Assembly (NCBI GenBank): GCA_022605405.1
Contig: JABYQQ010000012.1
Span: 1,054,001-1,118,000, forward strand
Source: Earliella scabrosa
Taxonomy: Eukaryota; Basidiomycota; Agaricomycetes; Polyporales; Polyporaceae
Direction: 5' to 3'
Length of the DNA: 64,000 bases
Positions 39,299 through 49,496 of the stretch are shown piece after piece. The position numbers and the translations under genes are program-made. The notes beneath the pieces are model-generated. The model made no database searches. It saw only the letters and a program-made list of their open reading frames with translations, and was not told the origin of the DNA. Within the stretch, counting starts at the first letter, position 1. Each line of letters starts with the position of its first letter.

Positions 39299-40534
39299 TT
39301 ACAACCGCGCCTTCGCGGCGGCAAACTCGTCGACGACGTCCACGTGCTGCACGTCTCTTCCCAGCTCTTCAAGCACATCCCTGTACAGCTCTCGCTGCGA
39401 GCACAGAACATCAGAATGGCCGTCCGATGAACACGCAGGCAGCATCATTCGCCGCGCGCATGATGATGAACCCACACACCTTGTTCGTTCCCCATGCACC
39501 CATCTTCGTGAGCGTCTCCACCTTCCCTGCGAGAGCCTGTGCGGCGTTCACGATAGCTTCGGTGTTACCTTCGACGATGTGGTCGACCAGGCCGGCAGCG
39601 AGGGCCTCCTTCGGCGTGAACCTATGGCCCTCGAGCACGACCTTCCTCATAGTCTGCGGGCTGGGCACTTTCGCCCTCAGGATCGACATCATGCCGTTCG
39701 GAATGGCCGCGCCGAAGTGAATCTGTGCGGGAAGGAGGGTGAGGCGGTGGTACTCGCGACAGAAGCACACCGTTCTATCATACCTCGTTCATGGACATCC
39801 AGGCGTTGCGCTTGCTACCGTCTGTCATAATGCGGTAGTCGCAGGACAAGGCGAGCACCATTCCTCCCGCAAAGGTGTGACCGTTGATGGCAGCAATGAC
39901 GGGGACTGGATCGAGAACGCGGATATGTAAGTCGATGGCAAGGACAATGATTGTCAGCACGTACTAGGAAATGTCAAGAGGCGGTGACACATGGGGTTGA
40001 AGACCACTGAGGGACGGAAAGTCAGCGCGGGCAGCGCGGGCATGGAGCCATGATCGTTGCGCTCACATGGGAAGAAGTTGGTCTTGAAAGAAGGGTCCTT
40101 GATAGCGTTTGCGAAATCAAGACCTGTCATTGCAGAGGGGTAAAGGGGGGTTGGGTCGGCAAGTCGTATTTGCGGGGTGATATTGAGCACGCACCATTGC
40201 TGAAGAACTTGTCCTGCTTCCTGTTCCCAACGAGGATGACCGCACCCTTGGTGAGGCTCTCATCCTTCTTCGCCTGGCCCGTCTTCCAGTTCGCCCGCCA
40301 GTGCTTCTCCACCGTGTCCAGCGCGGGCTTCATGGCCTGCGTGATGAACACGTCCGTTAGGCGGTTATCATCACCGTTGTGCATCTCGATGACCCATGTC
40401 GTAGGGGAAGCTACAAGTCCACAGCATCATGTCAGACATCCGTAACACCCGGGCGACGCAAACAGGAAGGTAGACGTACGGTTCGTGACGGTAACGAGCG
40501 GGTTGCCCGAGGGGAAGCTGACGGGGTACGACAT
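39299..40534 (-). CDS. Enoyl-CoA hydratase/isomerase family protein, probable peroxisomal
   Basis: Crotonase-fold enzyme acting on enoyl-CoA in fatty-acid beta-oxidation; the best guess is a delta3,delta2-enoyl-CoA isomerase-like member. The start MSYPVSFPSGNPLVTVTN is followed, after short introns, by TTWVIEMHNGDDNRLTD, GAVILVGNRKQDKFFSNG (oxyanion-hole strand), LDFANAIKDPSF, PVIAAINGHTFAGGMVLAL (second oxyanion segment), CDYRIMTDG, EVIHFGAAIPNGMMSILRAK, EALAAGLVDHIVEG and VETLTKMGAWGTN, ending AAAKARL-stop. The C-terminal ARL fits a type 1 peroxisomal signal. At least six introns. Residues separating hydratase from isomerase cannot be assigned safely by eye. Confidence 0.88.
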
Positions 40535-41046
40535 GGCGTTGGCAGTTAACGGTCACGGTTGGGAGAGGCGAAGTTGGTGTGCAGCTGTGCGTGTTGGGCA
40601 CTTATGAAGTGCTTGAGCACCCTTGGTCGTCTTGAATGAAGGTTGGGTTCCTCAAGGCCGCGCCCGAGACGCGCTCACCGGCCGGTGTTCTTCTGTAGGT
40701 GTGTGAGGATTTCACATGGGGCGCGTCGCGCAATCGCGCCTCAGCTGATGTCTTAGTAGTAGTAGACAAGCCGCCAGGAGATTGCTCTTGACCCAGTCCG
40801 AGCGCGGATGAATACGCAACATAACGCATATGGTGACAAGAGGCAAGGGGGGAAGAGGAACTAAAACGCGTCGTGCAAGGGAAGTTCGTACGCCGCCCGT
40901 ACGCGACCCCGTGGGGAACGGGCGCTAGCAACCAAGCGCTCACGCCCGGCATTGGCCGTGTCGCGAGTAGAGCGCTTGCCGACTTGCAACAAGTTGAACG
41001 CCTTGCGAGGGGACTACGAGCATACATCCAATATACACGAACGCCT
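40535..41046. other. Intergenic region before the first duplicated block
   Basis: Promoter of the hydratase gene and 3' flank of IGPS copy 1. No gene supported; short minus-strand frames lack features. Confidence 0.4.
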
Positions 41047-41892
41047 TCACGCGTCCGGCCATGCCAGCAGCTCCTTTATGAACGCCTTCGTGTCCGTCGC
41101 CCGCATCAAGCTCTCCCCGACCAGCACCGCGTCCACCCCCTGCTCCTTGTACACCCGCACGTCCTCCGGGCCCTGGATCCCACTCAGCGCACACAGCACC
41201 ACCTCCCTCTCCCTCACCATCTCCACCAGCCCGCTCGTCGTGCCCATGTCCACGCTGAAGTCGTGCAAGTTCCGGTTGTTCACCCCGACCACCTTCGCCC
41301 CGATCTCCAGCGCCCGCCTCATCTCCCCCGCGTTGTTCACCTCCACCAGCGGCTCCATCCCGAGACTGAGCGAGTACCCGTACAGGCGCTGGAGCTGTTC
41401 CTGCTCAAGCATCGCGACGATGAGCAGGACCGTCTCTGCGCCCCACAGACGCGACTCTGCGATCTGGTACTCGGAGAAGATGAACTCCTTCCGGAGGATC
41501 GCTGGCCGGTTCGGGACCCCGTCCACCGCCGCGCGCGCGAGGCGCATGTCGAGGAGGCTGCCCTTGAACCAGGTGGGCTCTGTGAGGACGGAGATGACGG
41601 ATGCGCCGGCTTGTGCGTAGAGCAGCGCCTGGCGGGCGGGGTTCACGAAGGGTGCGATGTCGCCTTTGGAGGGAGAGGCGCGTTTTATCTCTGCCATGAG
41701 GCTGAGGGAGGGGTTTGCGGTCGAGGAGGACGGGTTTGTCTTGAGACGGGGTACGAGAGGGATGAGGGGTGGTGCGAGACCCATCTGTAGGTAAGCATCG
41801 AGCTCGTCTGGTCGTGTCCCCGGAGTCGCCTTCGCAGCCTCGACATCCTGCTGCCGTTGCGCGTAGATCTTTTCGAGGATAGTCGGCGGCAT
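41047..41892 (-). CDS. Stand-alone indole-3-glycerol-phosphate synthase, copy 1
   Basis: Intronless, 281 residues. IGPS closes the indole ring of CdRP to give indole-3-glycerol phosphate, the fourth step of tryptophan synthesis. The (beta/alpha)8 barrel is complete: [14 protein letters not shown] (active Glu and Lys), [14 protein letters not shown] (catalytic acid Lys), [10 protein letters not shown] (catalytic Glu), [16 protein letters not shown] (Asn and Arg), [13 protein letters not shown] and [10 protein letters not shown] (phosphate site). In most fungi this activity is one domain of a trifunctional protein, so a free gene is notable. The start is the Met in [12 protein letters not shown]; copy 2 has eight more residues. 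Roughly a dozen substitutions separate the two copies. Only 134 bp separate it from the reductase gene. Confidence 0.93.
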   Translation of the reverse strand: MPPTILEKIYAQRQQDVEAAKATPGTRPDELDAYLQMGLAPPLIPLVPRLKTNPSSSTANPSLSLMAEIKRASPSKGDIAPFVNPARQALLYAQAGASVISVLTEPTWFKGSLLDMRLARAAVDGVPNRPAILRKEFIFSEYQIAESRLWGAETVLLIVAMLEQEQLQRLYGYSLSLGMEPLVEVNNAGEMRRALEIGAKVVGVNNRNLHDFSVDMGTTSGLVEMVREREVVLCALSGIQGPEDVRVYKEQGVDAVLVGESLMRATDTKAFIKELLAWPDA

Positions 41893-42026
41893 GAGAGGAG
41901 TGGGACAAGTACGCAGCCGCAAAAACCAGGCGTACGGGCTTCAATGGCAGAAATGGTGACTCGTGAGTACAGGCCCGTTATATTCCGTCCATACAGAAGA
42001 AGATCGGGGATTGATAAGAGCTAAAT

Positions 42027-43400
42027 TCATAGGTGAACACCGCCCAAGGTCATCTCCCAGCCCAGCTGCGCATACGTCCACCCAAAGCACGACCCTCCGA
42101 GTTCTGGCAAGTGGAAGCCACATACGCTCCTATGCATGCCGGGCTTCTCATGGAGCTGATCCAGTGCGTCCATCTCCGCCGCACTCAAGGGTATCAACTG
42201 ACGAAATGCGCTTCTTAGTGTGCCAGTCATGTGTGCCCTTGAGCGCAAATGCATTACCTCAAGGTTCTCCTTCAGGCGCGCCGGGCTCAACGTCTTCGGA
42301 ATGACGGCCGTCCCGCGCTGAACGCCCCAACTCAGCAGCACCTGCGCGCTCGTCACTTCGTGCGCTGCCGCGATAGCTAGGATGGTTGGGTCGTCAGCGA
42401 ACTTGTGCTTGCCGACGGGCGAGTACGCGGTCAATAGAATCCCCCTCTCCGCGCAGAAGGACAGCAGCGCGTGCTGCGGGAGGCACGGATGGAGCTCCAC
42501 CTGGTTCACGGCGGGGACGACCGTCGCATGTGCCAGGAGCTCGTTCAGTGTCTTGACGCTGAAGTTCGACACCCCAATCGCTTTGACTTTCCCTACGGGT
42601 GGCGTCAGTTGTCGTCGTCCCAGTCAACAGGCAAGCACAGGAGGAGTACCGGTGCCAAGCAGTCCCTCCATGTCGCGCCATGTCTCGATGAACGTTGGGC
42701 TTTCGTCCGGTTGCAGTGTCCTGCCTACGGCCCAATATCGTCAGTTCACCTCGGTGGGCTCCAGCAAATTCAAGTTGTCCGCGCAATACCTGACTCGTCG
42801 AACGCCATGGGCCAGTGCATCAAGTATAGGTCCACATAGTCCACGCCGAGCTTGGACAGACTGATGTCGAGTGCTTGTTCAACGCGACCATGGTCCTTCT
42901 GGCTGTGCGCGGGCAAGTCAGCTGTTTACGTATTCAGTATCTCCTCAAACAATGCTGACTCCAGTTTGGTGGTCAGAAAGATGTCAGCCCGGGGCACCCC
43001 CGACTCCTGCAGCGCTTTGCCGACCGATTCCTCGTTCCCTGTGACAGATGGCACCATCAGGTCAACCCTTCCTGTCCTTCGCCGTTGCCAACTTGCCGTA
43101 ATTCGCGGCCTGGCACAGTGAAGAGTGAGCTCACGGCGCAGATTTCCCGCAGAAGATGCCATTTACCGTATCAATATGACGATACCCCAGGGCTAGCGCG
43201 TTCTTGACCATGGACGTTACATGCTCGCCCTCTCCGGCTGCGCCCATCCAGCACCTGCAGCATCCTCAGCGTCAGCGAGCAATTCCCAAAGCGTCGGCGT
43301 TCACATCATATATGCGCCAGTCGAGAGCTCACCCGACGCCGATCGCGGGGATGGACACGCCGTTATTGAGCTGAAAGCGAGACACGCTCGAGGAAGACAT
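42027..43400 (-). CDS. Aldo/keto reductase, copy 1
   Basis: NADPH-dependent oxidoreductase of the AKR superfamily, cytosolic. Starts [20 protein letters not shown], with an intron directly after GVG. Later exons give [138 protein letters not shown] and ARLKENLEV, ending [12 protein letters not shown]. The tetrad Asp (HIDT), Tyr (ANYG), Lys (TTK) and His (LMHWP) is intact. Six or so short introns. Compared over the GVSNF to ENLEV exon, copy 2 is about 84% identical by eye. The substrate is unknown; its linkage to IGPS in both copies suggests an indolic or related carbonyl, which is inference. Confidence 0.92.
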
Positions 43401-44015
43401 GGTCGTTCAACTTCAACTTCATTCCTCGACCACCGCGACCAACTGCAGAACGGGTTTAAGCGCTGAGCGCCTCGCTGGGAGAAGTCCGATCCCGGGCCCC
43501 AGGGAAGGGGTGCAGCGTCCACTTCCGACCGATAGGCATCGATGTCATGGCGCTGCGGTTGTGCGCCCGCGAAGCAGGATCTTCCCTCGCCAGAACTCCC
43601 GCTACTCCGGTCGCTCCACCGCTAGGTGGGCACTTCGACAAATTAGGAAATGCCACAAGTACACCAAGAAGGCCTACGAAATGTGTTGTTTCCGGTCGAT
43701 ACGGAGTGGCATTTGGGGCGCGGAGGACCTCAGTGCGTTCCTCCTACGTTCGCCTGGACCAATGTTCAGACACTCACTCCATCATATTCCGAAACTTGTG
43801 TAGACTCAAGTAGATTCGTACGACATCGACGGGGACACCACGTCCTGCGTGGGACACTTCCAGCGTGATGTTGCGTAACGCTCCGCCTTTTGGCAATATG
43901 CCAAGCTAGAGACTAGCCGAGCGCCAGTATCGAACCGGTGACCGCGCGGGGTGCCACGACATATAGCACAAACCCCAACGTCGGAACACCCTGCAGCCCT
44001 ACATGACACAGTACG
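43401..44015. promoter_or_regulatory. Divergent promoter, AKR copy 1 and 7TM copy 1
   Basis: 615 bp between head-to-head start codons. The corresponding interval in unit B is 596 bp. No coding feature recognised. Confidence 0.5.
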
Positions 44016-45523
44016 ATGGCCTTCCCACCTGACGAGGTGAGCTGCTCTGCCGATCGTCATTGTCGCCGACCGCTAACTCTGTGCCTGCACGCTAGGCGAA
44101 GCTTGTCTCGATATTTGTTCAGACTCTGCTGTATGGTGAGCAACGCACGAGGCAATCGAGTATCGCTTAACGACCATTAACGACGTGCACCGCCTCTCGT
44201 GCCATCCGCTATGTAGGGGCGTACACCGTCGTCTTCGTGCTCACGATATGGGTGCTACTGTCACGACGCCGCAAGTCTAGACCAATCCAGGACCCTATGC
44301 TTTGGATCTCGGTCGTCATGTTCGCCATGGCGAGCATGGTGCGTCTGACGACTCACTACTGCAGCAATATCCCCATAGCGGACTCACTTCGGCACGCATT
44401 CTGCATGCAGCACATCGCCATCAACTTCACGCGAATAATCAAGGCTTTCATCACGTTCCGGGACGCGCCTGGGGGCCCAGCAGCGTTCTTCCACCAGCTC
44501 TCGGAGTTCACGCAAATCTTCGGCAGTGCGGTGTACGTCGCCCAGACGCTTATAGGCGACAGTGTCGTGGTACGCCGATTTAGTACTCCCCCAGGAAATG
44601 TCCCGGCGACCGACTGTGTGTTGGGTGGAGATAGCTCTACAGATGCTACGTGGTCTGGGGCGGTGACGTTCGTGTTGTCGCCGGGCCATTCGTCCTCTTG
44701 CTTGGGTGCACAGGTGCGTGTGTCCTGTGAATGGCATGCTCGCGCAGCTACTGACGTATCGTGGCTGGTGGCAGCGTGCGGTGTCGGTATACTGTACTCT
44801 TTCGCGAGGGTCGTTCCTGAGGCAGAGATCTTTGTTGCTGAGCTCCAGCATTGGATCGTCGCGTTCTTTTCTCTCACCCTCGCCACAAACATCATCTGCA
44901 CGAGTGAGCTCCCTGCCCCCTGCCGGCCTAACCCGCGCTAATGAGGGGACGGAGGTCTCGTCGCTTGGCGCATATGGTGGATGAACCGCGCGATCATGGA
45001 CTTTGCGACCCACAGCTACCATCCGATCATCTTCCTTATCCTCGAATCCGGCGCGGTCTACTCTGCCACGCTTACAGCACTACTGATCCTGTACAGGACT
45101 GGATCGTGGTTCCAATACGTGTTGCTTGATGCGGTGCGTGTGTTCCTCGACCCCGAGTTGTAGCATAGACCGCTCACCAGTGGGGTATAGATATCGCCAA
45201 TAGTGGGCCTCGTCTTCTCCATGATCATCATCCGCATCGGACTGGGAATCACGACAATGCGGGGCTCTGCCATCGCAACCTCAGACTCCGACAACGTGCG
45301 GACGACCCTGGGTGGTGCACCGCGCCATTCGATTCAATTCGTCCACTCCGTGCGACATGCGTCCACGCCTGATACCGAGTGTGACGTCGACGATCTGGAG
45401 CTACATGCATCGCCCGGGCGTGACAAGGCCGAACAGAAGGTACGCACTCCGTCCCCATCATCGGTAATATGGTCACTGAAGTTTGTTTTGAAGACGATAC
45501 CTACCTCTCCGTCAGCTTTATAA
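44016..45523 (+). CDS. Seven-helix membrane protein of a basidiomycete family, copy 1
   Basis: Exon 1 is only 21 nt (MAFPPDE) followed by a GTGAGC intron. Next come AKLVSIFVQTLLYG, AYTVVFVLTIWVLLSRRR, DPMLWISVVMFAMAS, HIAINFTRIIKAFITFRD, GGPAAFFHQLSEFTQIF, YVAQTLIGDSVV, the signature YRCYVVWGGDVR, GVGILYSFARVVPEAEIF, WIVAFFSLTLATNIICT, WRIWWMNRAIMDF, YHPIIFLILESGAVYSATLT, ALLILYRTGSWFQYVLLDA and SPIVGLVFSMIIIRIGLG, with a polar cytosolic tail. A 54-bp intron near the end gives the last exon TIPTSPSAL-stop; unit B has an intron of the same length and phase there. Seven hydrophobic segments and short loops suggest an orphan receptor-like or transport protein; no function is known to me. Confidence 0.85.
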
Positions 45524-45806
45524 GGACGTCCGTTTCACCTGAAGCTGCACTCATGTTGACTCGTGTATGTGGTGCTGCCGTTGATATTAGGTCTTTCATC
45601 GCACCAGACCCATAGATTTCCAATAGACACTGATCGCAGAACCGCATGATATCTTGGATCCCTGAGCGCTCCACTTCAACAGCAAGTATACATGGCACGC
45701 GCGCAAGGCACCGCCTCATCAATGTGAAGTCGGTTTCCACATACGCCCACCACTCAAACAGCTACCTCCGCCCTCCGCCCTCCCTCCACCTGCGCGATCG
45801 ACAATC

Positions 45807-48214
45807 ATGAGACCCGCTCTCCCGCTGGAAGTTGAAGAGAGAATCATCGACCACCTACAATCTCACGTGCGATCGCTACTCAGCTGTTGCGTCGTGTGCA
45901 AGGCCTGGATACCACGCGCCCGGTTCCATCTCTTCCGAAGGATTTATGTCACACGAAAGGAGGAACTTGCCGACCTCTGTTCTTTCCTCGACTCCAATCC
46001 CACCCTACGAGGAGTTATCCATGGCGTCACGCTATCCTTGGCCATGGTCGAGTCTCCGCAGCTCGATTTATACCAAGTCGCACCTCTTATCCTTCTCTCC
46101 CAACTTCCCGAACTCCGCAGGTGGGAGCTCGTGAACCCTGATCACCACGATCACTCCTCCTCGGACGATCCGATCCACTTCAAGACAATTGCGCGCTATG
46201 GCTTTGGCGCCTACGGCTGCTTGCGCGAGCTGCGCTTGGTGTCTGTCAGGTTCTTCCACTGCACTGAGCTAGCGCGGTTTCTCCTGGCAATCCCAAGCCT
46301 CGTGGAACTTGAGTGCGAGGATGTCAAATTGGACCAGCTTGGATCAGAAGACGGTCTTGCACTGCTGACAAGTCGGCTGAGGGGCCAAACACAGATTTCG
46401 AGGCTATCCGTGAGTAATCGTCGCAATATGTTAGCTCCTTCCTGTCACAATATTTGTGTGTCTAACGGTCCATTCAGGTTGCTCAGGGGTCTAATACCGC
46501 ACTAAAGCTCCTCCTGGAAGTCACATGTTTCACACTTGAGCATCTACAACTCGAACTTGGCGAAATGCCGTCTAGTTCCTCGGGCCAGGAAGATGTCGGT
46601 CAGTAATTTCGTTGACCCGTTTTCGTTAGTGTATATAACTACTCACGAATTCTACTACGATTCAGCCCGGGCTTTGACAAACACCCACTTTCTCCAGTGT
46701 TTGTCCTTCCATCTGAGGTACTCCCCGCTCATGGACCATCTCCGTCAGTTCCTTGGATTCGTGACCTATGTCTTGTCGACGGCTTCGCTCCCCAAGTTGC
46801 AAGAGCTGAATCTGCACGTTGGCTACGGAGATTGCCACTACAAATCCGACGCTGAATTGGAGGACTGCTATCATGAATTGAGCGGTCTGGAACGACACAT
46901 GCTTCAGCTGCAAGGCCCTCGGCTCGTCTGGACAACTATCGGACAGCGTGCGGACACACTCGCCTCACGGCGAAAGTTATTGTCCAGACTTCTACCTACT
47001 CTGTATTCCCAGAATCTGCTCTTCGAACATTGCCCAGGTATGTAGTATGTTAGTCCTGGGTCCAGGAGAGTCACTATGGCATGTGCTCATGATTTGGCAG
47101 GTGAGCAACCTGTCCTAGAGCAGCGAACGGCGATCGTTGCCGTTGCCATCTCCCCAGATAGAGAACTCATAGGAACAGCTTCGAGAGACGGCATCATTAA
47201 TATCCGCGACGCCTACAGCGACGAACTGCTACGAGGATGGGAATGCAAGAAATATGTCATCGGGCATGCGGAGCGGCTCATTTTCTCCCCCGACGGCTGT
47301 CTCATCGCCTCATTCGGAACTCAACATCACCCCGCTATCTGGTCGATCGACAATCCTGCTCGTTATGTGATGCTCAGAGGTCACAAGAAAAAGATCACCG
47401 CCTTCGCGTGGTCGCCCAGCATGCCAACAATATGCGCGTCTGCATCCGCCGATGGCACAGTCCGCATCTGGGACACGGTGACCTGCAAGACCCTCCATAG
47501 GCTCTCCTGCACGAGTGACAAAGACATCTCCGTGTGTGACCTCGCGGTCTTCTCTCTCCGGACGGGACCGTGCTCCACACGGGTGGACCAGCCTGCGGGT
47601 GGCACCTCTGGGACGTTGAGACGAGGAGCTATCGCGCTGGAGGATCTCTTCCGTGTCGGAGCGTCGCATTCAACTTCACGCTCCCCGTAACCCTCCATGT
47701 CGGGACCGTGTCCGAAGACGGGGCCACCATCCACGTCTGGGAGCTCGACGGCGCGACCGATTGGGCTCCCATCGACTCCCACCCGATGGTGGTAGATGCC
47801 CGTGACGCTCAGATCGCGACCGTGCGGCGTCTTGCGTTCTCCCCGGACAGCGGAAAGGTGCTCCTTGTTCCTGAGGAGACTGCGCCGGTGCTCTGGGACC
47901 TTGGGCGGAACGATAGGCTGTTCTCGCTCGGGGGATGGCACCACAGCGGCCCTGCGCATAACTGTGGCTGCGCGACACACGCGCCTCTCGACGTGCGCTT
48001 CACAAGACACGCGGAGTCCATCATGATCGTATCGGCCTCGGAGACGGGGATCTCAGTGGGGGCATGGGAAGCGGTCGACGGAAAGAGGGTGGTGGACCAA
48101 ACGTTCGACAACCATGCCTATTCCTGTGTCGAAGTGGCAGAGATCTCCGCCAACGCTAAATTCTTTGTTTCCCTTGGACGTGATTGGAGAGTCATAGTTT
48201 TCCGCCAACTGTAA
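45807..48214 (+). CDS. F-box protein with C-terminal WD40 repeats, possible frameshift
   Basis: The N-terminus LPLEVEERIIDHLQSHVRSL with LSCCVVCKAWIPRARFHLFR is an F-box, the Skp1-binding part of SCF ubiquitin ligases. LRR-like strands follow (LRELRLVSVRF, LVELECEDVKL, LEHLQLELGEM). A 63-bp intron with GTATGT donor and GGCAG acceptor joins LLFEHCPG to EQPVLEQRTAIVAVAI in frame, leading into WD40 blades: SPDRELIGTASRDGIINIRD, MLRGHKKKITAFAWSP, SADGTVRIWD, DGTVLHTGG with GWHLWDVETR, RRLAFSPDSGKVLLV, ending RVIVFRQL-stop. Without that intron there would be two genes 30 bp apart, which is too close. In the third blade a CT run at 47549-47558 appears two bases too long and breaks the frame between DLAVF and SPDGTVL. 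Confidence 0.7.
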
Positions 48215-48522
48215 GACTTTTGGTTTTCCTTGGTTGGACCTCCGCACGAGGTCCATCTGTATGTACTCAGGTCGTTATTTCCCATTGCCCACGGTTCTGG
48301 ATCGATGACCTCCGTGTCGCTCAATTGACTGTGTACTGTATGTGTAAGTACATTCGAGAAAGGGGAAAGCATGGTACTGCAGATATGGACAAGTCACCTT
48401 TCGGACAGGGAGGCATCTCGTTGTATGAGTCGTCCCTGGCCCTCTACCAACGTTCTCTCTCGCGTTGCCGTCCGTTTTCAATCGCATATCGTACATGCTT
48501 ATTTGCCGCACCAGTCACACCC
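48215..48522. other. Convergent 3' region before unit B
   Basis: 3' ends of the F-box/WD40 gene and IGPS copy 2 face each other here. Nothing else seen. Confidence 0.4.
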
Positions 48523-49392
48523 TCAAGCCGAAGGCCACGCCAGAAGCTCCTTGATGAACGCCTTCGTGTCCGTCGCCCGCATCAAGCTCTCCCCGACTAG
48601 CACCGCGTCCACCCCCTGCTCCTTATACACCCGCACGTCCTCCGGGCCCTGGATCCCGCTCAGCGCACACAGCACCACCCCCTTCTCCCTCACCATCTCC
48701 ACCAGCCCGCTCGTCGTGCCCATGTCCACGCTGAAGTCGTGCAGGTTCCGGTTGTTCACCCCGACCACCTTTGCCCCGAGCTCCAGCGCCCGCCCCATCT
48801 CTCCCGCGTTGTTCACCTCCACCAGCGGCTCCATCCCGAGGCTGGTCGAGTACGCGTACAGGCGCTGGAGCTGCTCCTGCTCGAGCATCGCGACGATGAG
48901 CAGGACCGTGTCTGCGCCCCACAGCCGCGCCTCCGCGATCTGGTACTCGGAGAAGATGAACTCCTTCCGGAGGATCGCTGGACGGTTCGGGACCCCGTCG
49001 ACGGCCGCGCGCGCGAGGCGCATGTCGAGGAGGCTGCCCTTGAACCAGGTTGGCTCTGTGAGGACGGAGATGACGGATGCGCCGGCTTGCGCGTAGAGCA
49101 GCGCCTGACGGGCAGGGTTCACGAAGGGTGCGATGTCGCCTTTGGAGGGAGAGGCGCGTTTGATCTCGGCCATGAGGCTGAGGGAGGGGTTTGCGGTGGA
49201 GGAGGACGGGTTTGTCTTTAGACGGGGTACGAGGGGAATGAGGGGTGGCGCGAGACCCATCTGCAGGTAAGCATCGAGCTCGTCTGGTCGTGTTCCCGGA
49301 GTTGCCTTAGCAGCGTCGACATCCTGCTGCCGTTGCGCGTAAATTTTCTGGAGGATAGTTGGCGGCTTCGACGGGGCTTGCGCGGTGGCCAT
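48523..49392 (-). CDS. Stand-alone indole-3-glycerol-phosphate synthase, copy 2
   Basis: Intronless, 289 residues, starting [20 protein letters not shown]. All IGPS motifs are as in copy 1 ([55 protein letters not shown]), so an active enzyme is expected. Differences from copy 1 are scattered and mild (for example GYSLSLG to AYSTSLG, REREV to REKGV). DNA identity is high, including silent sites, whereas the adjacent reductase and membrane-protein genes are clearly more diverged. The gap to the reductase gene is 104 bp. Copy 1 lacks the first eight residues because its start corresponds to the Lys before PPTIL. Confidence 0.94.
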   Translation of the reverse strand: MATAQAPSKPPTILQKIYAQRQQDVDAAKATPGTRPDELDAYLQMGLAPPLIPLVPRLKTNPSSSTANPSLSLMAEIKRASPSKGDIAPFVNPARQALLYAQAGASVISVLTEPTWFKGSLLDMRLARAAVDGVPNRPAILRKEFIFSEYQIAEARLWGADTVLLIVAMLEQEQLQRLYAYSTSLGMEPLVEVNNAGEMGRALELGAKVVGVNNRNLHDFSVDMGTTSGLVEMVREKGVVLCALSGIQGPEDVRVYKEQGVDAVLVGESLMRATDTKAFIKELLAWPSA

Positions 49393-49496
49393 GATGATGG
49401 CGTGGTGAAAGGACCGCTGTGTGGGGATCGAGTGCGAGCTGCAGCGACGGAAGCGTGATATCTGGTCTACATTGCTTGACTAATCAATCCTTCTCT

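Larger units (their letters stand above)
41047..45523. repeat. Segmental duplication, unit A (IGPS - AKR - 7TM)
   Basis: Three genes in the order IGPS(-), AKR(-), seven-helix membrane protein(+). The same order, orientation and close spacing recur at 48523-53041. The IGPS part is the most similar, the reductase less so, the membrane protein least. Confidence 0.9.

Noticed and set aside
40873..41790. 305-codon plus-strand frame over IGPS copy 1
   Set aside because: Shadow of the intact IGPS gene on the other strand; a similar shadow exists over copy 2.
47076..48214. WD40 part as a separate gene starting at 47076
   Set aside because: Only 30 bp would separate it from the preceding stop, and a good intron joins the two; kept as an alternative in the gene entry.
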